From the IMG/VR virus record IMGVR_UViG_3300030102_006169, positions 1 through 39,869 of that record: 39,869 nt of DNA. One strand, 5' to 3'. The notes beneath the pieces were generated by a model. That model had not been told where the DNA came from. It did no database searches and worked only from the letters and a program-made list of their open reading frames with translations. The DNA is from a virus. Of the stretch, positions 8,109-14,987 are shown piece by piece; the first letter of the stretch is position 1, and every line of letters starts with the position of its first letter. The position numbers were made by a program, and so were the translations under genes.

Positions 8109-8951
8109 ATGAAGATTAAATTAACAGAGGAACAATATCGTAAGTTTGTATCGGAAGATACTAATCACACTAACTTTATGGATAAAGTTTATAAAGAAAT
8201 TGAAAATGATGATTTTGAATATGTTTGGGATTTAATAGTAAATACATATGGGTTTACTGTAGATGAAGTTATAGAAGATGAGATGTTATATCACTTATTA
8301 GGTTATAAAATGTTAGATAGAGTACGAAATTCGGGTTACTTAGGTTTTAATCCTAGACCTTATAGAAGGTATATGAATGCGATTGCAGAAAAACTTAGTG
8401 ATGAAGTATTTGAATCCAATATCCCATCCCCACAGATGGCAATAGAACTGAAGCAAATACTTTATCTATTTGGTGATTCAGTTGCAAGAAATGAAACTGT
8501 AGAAAGAATATTAAATACTGTAGATTCAGCATTAGAGTATTTTTTTGAACATAACTCACCTAAAAAAGCAATACAATTAGCATCACTTTTATATAAAAAA
8601 ATAAGAGGTGGAGGTATTGTTTTTGATAGAGATGTTATAAATAAAATTAGAAATTTTGCAGAAAGACAAGGACTAATACTATTCCCTAAAACTGCGGGAC
8701 TAACTTTTGAGAAAAAGGATGGTATGATACAGTCACTAATAAATTACATTCAAGATAAACCTAAGAAAACTAAAGAAGGATTTTTAAAATATATAAATTC
8801 TAGAGGTAGATCATCAGGACAACACTCAACATTTTTTAGAGCGGCAGTACAAGCGGGTATTATTAAAAAAGTTAGGGATGGTAGAACAATCACTTACGAA
8901 TTAGGTCCCAATTACGAAGCGTGGAAAAACGGTAATTTAGTTGCATTTTAA
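8109..8951 (+). CDS. Leader-bearing protein with winged-helix-like C-terminus
   Basis: An in-frame GTG at 8097 gives a longer form. I choose ATG 8109, five bases after the previous stop, because it places the shared leader MKIKLTEEQYRKFVSED at the N-terminus. The middle is helical and acidic. The C-terminal 85 or so residues (SLINYIQDKPKKTKEGFLKY, FFRAAVQAGIIKKVRDGRTI) have the order helix, helix, recognition-type helix, beta hairpin, as in winged-helix DNA-binding domains. This would fit a packaged DNA-binding protein. Fold and function are inferred from pattern only. Confidence 0.5.
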   Translation: MKIKLTEEQYRKFVSEDTNHTNFMDKVYKEIENDDFEYVWDLIVNTYGFTVDEVIEDEMLYHLLGYKMLDRVRNSGYLGFNPRPYRRYMNAIAEKLSDEVFESNIPSPQMAIELKQILYLFGDSVARNETVERILNTVDSALEYFFEHNSPKKAIQLASLLYKKIRGGGIVFDRDVINKIRNFAERQGLILFPKTAGLTFEKKDGMIQSLINYIQDKPKKTKEGFLKYINSRGRSSGQHSTFFRAAVQAGIIKKVRDGRTITYELGPNYEAWKNGNLVAF

Positions 8952-8968
8952 CTATTTATTTACATTTT

Positions 8969-8980
8969 GATATTTATTAG
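8969..8980 (+). promoter_or_regulatory. Candidate phage late promoter element (terL)
   Basis: GATATTTATTAG ends 13 bases before the terL ATG at 8993. A weaker related copy (CTATTTATTTAC) lies just upstream at about 8952. It matches the recurring element described at 4158. Confidence 0.55.
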
Positions 8981-8992
8981 TAAACTTATCTT

Positions 8993-10786
8993 ATGGATAG
9001 AGGACAACAATTAAAGGTATATGCGAAGTGTTTGGGTGATCCTATATATACAATTGAGACGTTTCTTAAAACATATGATTTAACACAAAAGGGATTTGTT
9101 CCTTTTAAATTATTTCATAAACAGAAAGAAATAATTAAATCATATGAAAAACATAATCGTAATATTGTAACTAAACCAAGACAGGCAGGTGTATCTACAA
9201 CTACTGCAGCATATATCGCCGCAAAGATTGCGTTTGGTGATCCTAATAATCCTTGGAAAGTACTAGTATTAGCCAATAAACAAACATTAGCACAAGAGTT
9301 TTTAAAAAAAATAAAAGATTTCTTAGATCAGATACCATCATGGGTATGGGGTATTGATGAGGGGGATTCTTATTTATCTATTGAAGCCAAAGGACATATT
9401 AAAACTAAAGACACTCAATGTGAAGTAAAAGCATTAGCAACATCAAAAGATGCACTTAGGGGTTATACACCAACATTTTTAATTATGGATGAGGCAGCGT
9501 TTATCGATAATGGTGCAGAAGTATTTGGTGCCGCTTTAACATCGTTAGGTACAGGTGGTAAGGTAACACTTATTTCAACACCTAACGGACAAGATGCATT
9601 ATATTATAAAACTTATGATGGTGCAAAACAAGGAGATAATAACTTCAACATTATTGAAATGAGGTGGCATGAAGATATTAGATACAATAGAGGGTTAAGA
9701 TGGTTAAGAAATGAAGGTGAAGAAATTGTTTGTGAGACTGTGGGTAGAGAAACCTTAAGGTGGGAATATAGTGGTAAAACTTACGAAACTAACAGTATAA
9801 ATATTAAAGACTATAATATAATGGTTAATGATGGTTGGAAAGGTTCTTCTCCGTGGTACGAAGAAATGTGTAGAGATATGAATGGGGATAAAAAACAAAT
9901 TGCACAAGAATTAGATGTGTCGTTTGTATCTTCAGGTGGTAATGTTATTGATGATGAGTACATAGAATTTCAAGAACAAAATAATGTACAAGAACCTAAG
10001 TATAAAGCAGAGATGGAGAAATCCATGTGGATATGGAAAGAACCCGAAGAAGGACATAAATACATTATGGGTGTAGACGTTTCTAGAGGAGATGGTAAAG
10101 ATAGTTCTACTATTGTTATTTTAGATTTTGAAAACTTAGAACAAGTTGCAGAATTTAAGTATAAATTACCTCCAGATTTATTGGCAGAAATAGTTTATAA
10201 ATATGGTAATTTATATAATGCATATACTGTAGTAGATATTACAGGTGGTATGGGTGTTTCTACAGTTATGAAATTATTAGAAATGGGATACACACATTTA
10301 CACTACGATGATCCTAAAAGTAGAAAATTAAGTGAAAAATATGCTAAAACCTTATATAAACAAGGGGATAAAGTACCTGGTTTTAATGTGGGTAGTAGTA
10401 GATTACAAATGGTTAGTGATTTAGAAGAACATATTAGGGAGAATAAAACTATTATACGATCAGTAAGATTAATTTCAGAATTAAAAACTTTTGTATATAG
10501 AAATGGTAGACCAGATCATATGGATGGTTATCATGATGATATAATTATGGCATTAGCAATGCCAATATTTGTGGTACAAACTACGTTTAAAAAATTAAAA
10601 CAGATAGAAAACCAAACTAGGGCAATGTTAGATAGTTGGACTACAGTTAGTAATAATACTAATAAGATTACACCTAAACAAACACATGTAAATCCATTTT
10701 ATAGTAATACCCCTACATATGAACCTAAACAAAATAATGGAAATAACGATAATGGAGAATATAATTGGTTATTTGGTATAAAGTAA
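8993..10786 (+). CDS. terL: Terminase large subunit (T4 gp17-like)
   Basis: This packaging motor ATPase and headful nuclease docks on the portal and translocates DNA. The N-terminal ATPase has a Walker A-like motif (KPRQAGVSTT, residues 61-70), Walker B (TFLIMDEA, 161-168) and a coupling motif (TLISTPNG, 192-199). The C-terminal RNase H-fold nuclease has three acidic positions: D362 in GVDVSRGDG, D415 in VVDITGG, and D515/D516 in GYHDDIIMALA. They correspond to the metal-binding triad of T4 gp17. At 597 aa it is close to gp17 length and appears intact. The portal gene follows after 52 bases, and no tail sheath or tube genes lie between them as they do in T4. Confidence 0.96.
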   Translation: MDRGQQLKVYAKCLGDPIYTIETFLKTYDLTQKGFVPFKLFHKQKEIIKSYEKHNRNIVTKPRQAGVSTTTAAYIAAKIAFGDPNNPWKVLVLANKQTLAQEFLKKIKDFLDQIPSWVWGIDEGDSYLSIEAKGHIKTKDTQCEVKALATSKDALRGYTPTFLIMDEAAFIDNGAEVFGAALTSLGTGGKVTLISTPNGQDALYYKTYDGAKQGDNNFNIIEMRWHEDIRYNRGLRWLRNEGEEIVCETVGRETLRWEYSGKTYETNSINIKDYNIMVNDGWKGSSPWYEEMCRDMNGDKKQIAQELDVSFVSSGGNVIDDEYIEFQEQNNVQEPKYKAEMEKSMWIWKEPEEGHKYIMGVDVSRGDGKDSSTIVILDFENLEQVAEFKYKLPPDLLAEIVYKYGNLYNAYTVVDITGGMGVSTVMKLLEMGYTHLHYDDPKSRKLSEKYAKTLYKQGDKVPGFNVGSSRLQMVSDLEEHIRENKTIIRSVRLISELKTFVYRNGRPDHMDGYHDDIIMALAMPIFVVQTTFKKLKQIENQTRAMLDSWTTVSNNTNKITPKQTHVNPFYSNTPTYEPKQNNGNNDNGEYNWLFGIK

Positions 10787-10802
10787 TATTTAGTTTTTAC
10801 TA

Positions 10803-10813
10803 GATATTTATTA
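10803..10813 (+). promoter_or_regulatory. Candidate phage late promoter element (portal)
   Basis: GATATTTATTA is followed 12 bases later by a near-copy (GATATTTAATA at 10826). Together they precede the portal ATG at 10839, so either copy could be used. It belongs to the recurring element set. Confidence 0.5.
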
Positions 10814-10838
10814 TAATAGTAAAAAGATATTTAATAAA

Positions 10839-12791
10839 ATGGCAAGAAAAACAATATTTCAACAGTTAAGTGACTTATTTGGTCCTGAAAGAAAACAAGC
10901 GGAAAGTAAATCAAGATATTCAATAAACGATAAAGAGTTGTTAAAAACTCAATCAAAAGAAGAATATGATTATGAATTACTTCAAAAACAACAAGACGCA
11001 TATCTAGCGAATCAATGGAAAAAGGTAGACAATGAGATTTATCAACACTCAATATATTATGAAACAACAAGATTGGCATCTTATGCAGATTTTGAGGGGA
11101 TGGAATTCTTTCCAGAAATTGCTGCGGCGTTGGATATTTTTATGGAGGAATCTACAACACCTAATAGTGATGGTAAAATACTTAATATATTTTCAGAAAG
11201 TAAAAGAGTAAGAAGAATATTACAAGACTTATTTTTTAATAGACTAGATATACACACTAACTTACCAATGTGGGTTAGAAACACATGTAAATATGGTGAT
11301 AATTTTTTATATTTGTCTATTGATAGTGAAGATGGAGTTCAAAGTGTAAAACAATTACCTAATATTGAAATTGCGAGAAAAGAAAATGATGGATTTGGTG
11401 AAAATTCTAACTTATCTACACAAGATAAATTTAATCCAGTTAAATTTGTGTGGGGACAAAAAGATATGGAGTTTAATGCGTGGCAAGTGGCACACTTTAG
11501 ATTATTAGGTGATGATAGAAGATTACCATATGGGACTTCTATTTTAGAAAAAGCTAGAAGAATTTGGAAACAATTACTTTTGTCCGAAGATGCTATGTTA
11601 ATATATAGAGTAACTAGAGCACCTGAAAGAAGAATATTTAAAATATTTGTTGGTAACATCGATGAGAAAGATGTACCAGCATATGTGAACAAAATCGCAG
11701 ATAACTTTAAAAGAAGTCCTGTAATTGATCAACAAACAGGTCAAATAGATACACGTTACAATCAAATGGCACAAGATCAAGATTATTTTGTACCTGTAAG
11801 GGATCAAAATGCACCTAGCCCTATTGATACTCTTCCTGGTGCTACTAACCTATCTGAAATTGCTGATATACAATTCCTTCAAAAGAAATTGTTTACTGCA
11901 TTAAGAGTACCTAAACCATTTTTAGGTTTTGAAGAAGTAACAGGTGAGGGTAAAAATTTAGCATTACAAGATATTAGATTCTCTAGAACAATTAATAGAG
12001 TACAACAGGCAATTATACAAGAATTAAATAAAATTGCAATCATACACCTTTATATTTTAGGTTTAGAAGATGAATTAGAAAATTTTACATTAACACTTAA
12101 TAACCCATCTACACAAGCAGAAATGTTGAAGATAGAACAAACCCAATTAAAAGTTACCTTATATAAAGACGCAGTGTCAGACGCAGGTAATGGGTTTGGT
12201 GCTTATTCTATGACTAGAGCTAAAAGAGATATATTAGGTATGTCTGAAGAAGAAATACGTAATGACTTAGAACAACAAAGAATGGAGAAAGCAGCTAGTG
12301 CAGAAATGGAACAAACATCTACAGTAATTAAGAAAACAGGTATATTTGACAGAGTTGATACATTATATGGCGATCCAATGGGTGCTGAAGGAGATGCTGA
12401 AGGTGACGCAGCAGGAGGTGATATGGGTGGAGACACTGGTGGTGATGACTTTGGTGGAGGTGGGGACTTCGGTGCAGACTTAGCTGGTGGTATGGATGAT
12501 GCTGCAGCTACTGATGCAGGTGGAGAAGCTGCAGCGGCTGAAGCACCGGCAGCGGTAGAATCTATTAATAAAAAAGAAAATCTTTTAATGGAAGAAAAAC
12601 AAAGAGAACTACTGGATAGTAAAGTTAAAAAATATCAGAACATGTATTTTAAAAGATTAATGGAGAGTATAGATAAAGATGAAAAAGTTTTTAATGTAGA
12701 AAATTTAGACGATGAAGTTAATACAATTAACTCTAAGATAGAAGAAATGTCAAAAGAAATAGATAGTATTATTGAAAACGAAGAAAAGTAA
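10839..12791 (+). CDS. Portal protein (T4 gp20-like) with C-terminal extension
   Basis: This protein would form the dodecameric portal at the packaging vertex, initiating prohead assembly and binding TerL and neck proteins. Family-typical stretches include the helical N-terminal region (SIYYETTRLASYADFEGM, FFPEIAAALDIFMEEST), KYGDNFLYLSID, and the stem/crown part with LPGATNLSEIADIQFLQKK and RVPKPFLGF. At 650 aa it is about 125 residues longer than T4 gp20. The excess is a Gly/Asp/Ala-rich low-complexity tract (residues about 510-574) and a C-terminal Lys/Glu-rich coiled coil (about 575-650). It lies directly downstream of terL. Identity rests on these similarities and on synteny. Confidence 0.92.
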   Translation: MARKTIFQQLSDLFGPERKQAESKSRYSINDKELLKTQSKEEYDYELLQKQQDAYLANQWKKVDNEIYQHSIYYETTRLASYADFEGMEFFPEIAAALDIFMEESTTPNSDGKILNIFSESKRVRRILQDLFFNRLDIHTNLPMWVRNTCKYGDNFLYLSIDSEDGVQSVKQLPNIEIARKENDGFGENSNLSTQDKFNPVKFVWGQKDMEFNAWQVAHFRLLGDDRRLPYGTSILEKARRIWKQLLLSEDAMLIYRVTRAPERRIFKIFVGNIDEKDVPAYVNKIADNFKRSPVIDQQTGQIDTRYNQMAQDQDYFVPVRDQNAPSPIDTLPGATNLSEIADIQFLQKKLFTALRVPKPFLGFEEVTGEGKNLALQDIRFSRTINRVQQAIIQELNKIAIIHLYILGLEDELENFTLTLNNPSTQAEMLKIEQTQLKVTLYKDAVSDAGNGFGAYSMTRAKRDILGMSEEEIRNDLEQQRMEKAASAEMEQTSTVIKKTGIFDRVDTLYGDPMGAEGDAEGDAAGGDMGGDTGGDDFGGGGDFGADLAGGMDDAAATDAGGEAAAAEAPAAVESINKKENLLMEEKQRELLDSKVKKYQNMYFKRLMESIDKDEKVFNVENLDDEVNTINSKIEEMSKEIDSIIENEEK

Positions 12792-12808
12792 ACTTTTTAT
12801 TAAAACTT

Positions 12809-12818
12809 AATATTTATA
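12809..12818 (+). promoter_or_regulatory. Candidate phage late promoter element
   Basis: AATATTTATA ends 16 bases before the ATG at 12834. It is a variant with A rather than T at the penultimate position and belongs to the recurring element set. Confidence 0.45.
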
Positions 12819-12833
12819 AATAAACAAAAGAAT

Positions 12834-13595
12834 ATGACTAATTTTGGACACATAAAAGACACTTTTAATAATATATTATCTGAATCTATTTTAACTAAAA
12901 ATAATGAAGGTAAAAAATTATTTAAAAAATATATACAAGTACTTAAAGAAGATAGTAACTTAAAAAAAGAATATCTTATATATAAAAACTTAACCACTAA
13001 AAAATTTAATAATGAATCTGATGCTAAAGATTATATCAAAGAAAACATAGATTTATTAAAAAATAATAATCCATCTAAAGGATTAAATAAACTTAAAAGT
13101 ATTTTAGGTGATAAGGAATTAGTAAATGAAAATGATGAAATATATAAACATATTAATATTTTACGTAACACTAAAAAGACACCTAATAGTTTAGAAAAAA
13201 TACAAAAGTCTTTAAATTTCTTTAAAGAAAGAATGTTAAAAGAAGAAATAGTAGTAGAAAGTGAATATGATGCTACAGGTGTACCACCTTCAATTTTAAC
13301 TAAATTAGCAGTAAATAAATTTAATAACAAATATGAAAATATTAGTGAAGAAGAAAAAAGTATTATTAAAAACATTTTAAACGGTAATGAGGAAGATAAG
13401 AAAGAAACTTATACTAATTTAAAAAATGAGTGTATAGACATTATTGATAACCGTTTAAATGAAAATTCAGATTTAGATTTAAAAGATAAACTTTTAAAAG
13501 TTAAAGATAAATTATTAAGAACATCTTTTAATGAAGAAACATTCCCTACTGATATCGATAGTATATATAATTTAAAAAATTCAGTAACAGAATAA
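12834..13595 (+). CDS. Lys/Asn/Glu-rich helical protein in the gp67/68 position
   Basis: 253 residues, almost wholly predicted helix, rich in Lys, Asn, Glu and Leu. There are no Cys-rich, membrane or enzyme motifs. The N-terminal segment (GHIKDTFNNILSESIL) contains an ILSE|S site like those of the leader proteins. A second candidate site is VVES before SEYDATGVPPS. In T4 the genes between portal and protease are the core proteins 67 and 68, so position suggests a prohead core or internal head protein. I see no sequence match to gp67 or gp68. It is followed by a terminator. Confidence 0.5.
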   Translation: MTNFGHIKDTFNNILSESILTKNNEGKKLFKKYIQVLKEDSNLKKEYLIYKNLTTKKFNNESDAKDYIKENIDLLKNNNPSKGLNKLKSILGDKELVNENDEIYKHINILRNTKKTPNSLEKIQKSLNFFKERMLKEEIVVESEYDATGVPPSILTKLAVNKFNNKYENISEEEKSIIKNILNGNEEDKKETYTNLKNECIDIIDNRLNENSDLDLKDKLLKVKDKLLRTSFNEETFPTDIDSIYNLKNSVTE

Positions 13596-13602
13596 ACCTA
13601 TT

Positions 13603-13629
13603 AAAACCCACTAAACAGTGGGTTTTTTT
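13603..13629 (+). terminator. Rho-independent terminator
   Basis: AAAACCCAC, loop TAAACA, GTGGGTTTT, then T residues: a 9-bp perfect stem. It ends the unit upstream and immediately precedes a host-type promoter. Confidence 0.85.
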
Positions 13630-13637
13630 ATGCATAG

Positions 13638-13669
13638 TTTGACATCATAAACAAAAATGATTATCTTTA
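13638..13669 (+). promoter_or_regulatory. Bacteroidota-type (host sigma) promoter
   Basis: TTTG at 13638-13641 and TATCTTTA at 13662-13669 are separated by 20 bases. This fits the Bacteroidota -33 TTTG / -7 TAnnTTTG consensus with one mismatch at the last base. The same arrangement precedes the genes at 38895 and 39247, and all three leaders end in AACTATG. It indicates early or host-polymerase-driven expression inside a late gene block. Confidence 0.65.
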
Positions 13670-13701
13670 TATTAAAATAACATAAAAGAAATTAACTATG
13701 A

Positions 13702-14136
13702 ATGAAACGAGGAAAAGAATTAAAATTAGATTTAAACCCAAATTATAAAATAAAAGTTGGGACGGTGGATAATAAAAACCCAAAAACAATATACATAAAT
13801 CTCTCCGCTTGGGGACAATTAAAAAAATATGATATAGATTTAAACTATGAAGGTGTAATTAATAAATTAAGAAAAAATATTAAACACAAAATTAATAGTT
13901 ATAATTTAAATGAATTCCAAAGAGGAAAATATATAGTAGATCTTGATATGAGATCTTCAGGTATAAAACCAACCAAAAGAAGTTTTATGTCTTGTGAAAT
14001 AACTTTATTTCAAAAAGAATCAATTCCAGTTAATAACCCATTAATTGTAAATTCATCTAAACAAATAATAAAAGATGTTATAAAAGATTGTTTAGATACT
14101 AATACTCATTTCTCTTTTTATAAAACTAAAAACTAA
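13702..14136 (+). CDS. Small gene of unknown function under its own host-type promoter
   Basis: 144 residues, basic, predicted mixed alpha/beta (YKIKVGTVDNKNPKTIYINL, KQIIKDVIKDCLDTN). I recognise no motif. It lies between a terminator and the late promoter of the protease gene and has a Bacteroidota-type promoter, so it is probably regulated separately from the head genes. The ATG that fits the AACTATG leader seen in two other early genes is at 13698, in another frame that stops after 16 codons. The long frame begins at 13702 (ATGAATG). Either the start is 13702, or the short frame is a leader peptide, or there is a frameshift. It may be an inserted accessory gene. Confidence 0.55.
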   Translation: MKRGKELKLDLNPNYKIKVGTVDNKNPKTIYINLSAWGQLKKYDIDLNYEGVINKLRKNIKHKINSYNLNEFQRGKYIVDLDMRSSGIKPTKRSFMSCEITLFQKESIPVNNPLIVNSSKQIIKDVIKDCLDTNTHFSFYKTKN

Positions 14137-14153
14137 AGTTTTTTATAATAAAG

Positions 14154-14164
14154 GTATATTTATA
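14154..14164 (+). promoter_or_regulatory. Candidate phage late promoter element (protease)
   Basis: GTATATTTATA ends 20 bases before the protease ATG at 14184. It belongs to the recurring late element set, with the core TATTTAT. Confidence 0.45.
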
Positions 14165-14183
14165 TGTAAAGTATATCTATATT

Positions 14184-14873
14184 ATGGAAATTTTAAAAAA
14201 CAATGAGTTAAATAAAAAAGGTATCTTAGTAGAATATGATGCTGGATACATCTCTCCTAAAGATAATAGACATTTCATTAACGAAATAAATAAACTAACT
14301 AAAGGTGGACAAATAGTCGAAGACCCTTTAGTTGTTTATGCAGTAATGCAAAAATATGGTGTGGAGAATAGAAACGGTAGAGTATATCCTGAAAAAATAC
14401 TTAAAAAAGAATCTGAAAACTATATGAAACTTATTGAAGAAAAAAGAGCTATGGGTGAAGCAGATCATCCAGATTCTTCAATAGTCGCTATTAGTAGAAT
14501 TTCTCATAATGTAACTGAACTATGGTGGGAAGGTAATGTACTAATGGGAAAATTAGAGATTATTATGTCACCAGGATTTGTAACACAAGGTATAATATCA
14601 TGTGAAGGAGACCAAGTTGCTAACCTATTAAGAAAAGGTTTAAAGATTGGTGTATCGTCTAGAGGTGTAGGTTCATTAAAAAAGGAAGATGGAAAAAATA
14701 TAGTACAAGACGATTTTGAATTAATATGTTGGGATGTGGTTACATCACCATCAACTCCAGGTTCTTGGATATATAATGAATCACCTTCCAAAGAACAACA
14801 AATGTCGGAATCTAAAGAAAATAAAGATAAAGATTTATTAATTGATTCTTTAGATAATTTTTTGTCAGATTAA
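14184..14873 (+). CDS. Prohead maturation protease (T4 gp21-like)
   Basis: A serine protease of the herpesvirus-assemblin-like fold that cleaves scaffold, capsid and internal proteins during head maturation. The sequence has the family core: RNGRVYPEKIL (residues 63-73), the catalytic His in GEADHPDSS (H95), the Ser in KIGVSSRGVGS (S158 or S159) and WDVVTSPSTPGS near D184. At 229 aa it is close to T4 gp21 (212 aa). A short C-terminal tail after SPSKEQ may be removed by self-cleavage. It is placed directly before the scaffold and capsid genes, as in T4. T4 gp21 cuts after L/I-x-E, which makes the many such sites in neighbouring proteins relevant. Confidence 0.92.
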   Translation: MEILKNNELNKKGILVEYDAGYISPKDNRHFINEINKLTKGGQIVEDPLVVYAVMQKYGVENRNGRVYPEKILKKESENYMKLIEEKRAMGEADHPDSSIVAISRISHNVTELWWEGNVLMGKLEIIMSPGFVTQGIISCEGDQVANLLRKGLKIGVSSRGVGSLKKEDGKNIVQDDFELICWDVVTSPSTPGSWIYNESPSKEQQMSESKENKDKDLLIDSLDNFLSD

Positions 14874-14908
14874 TTTCACAATAAATCCACACTTTTATCA
14901 TTTTTTGC

Positions 14909-14917
14909 ATATTTATA
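14909..14917 (+). promoter_or_regulatory. Candidate late promoter element with long leader (scaffold)
   Basis: ATATTTATA lies 71 bases before the scaffold ATG, farther than the other copies. The leader between them holds two short A/T arms (AAAAAATG and CATTTTTT) that could form a weak hairpin around a GC-richer loop. The function of that hairpin is unknown. Confidence 0.4.
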
Positions 14918-14987
14918 AAAAAATGGCATTTTATAGTGCTGCATTTTTTATTATAATAACAAAATGTAAAAAAAATAAAAATTTACA

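Noticed and set aside
14918-14987. Possible riboswitch or structured RNA in the scaffold leader
   Set aside because: Only a short A/T-rich hairpin can be drawn, with no conserved riboswitch motif. It may be chance in AT-rich DNA.
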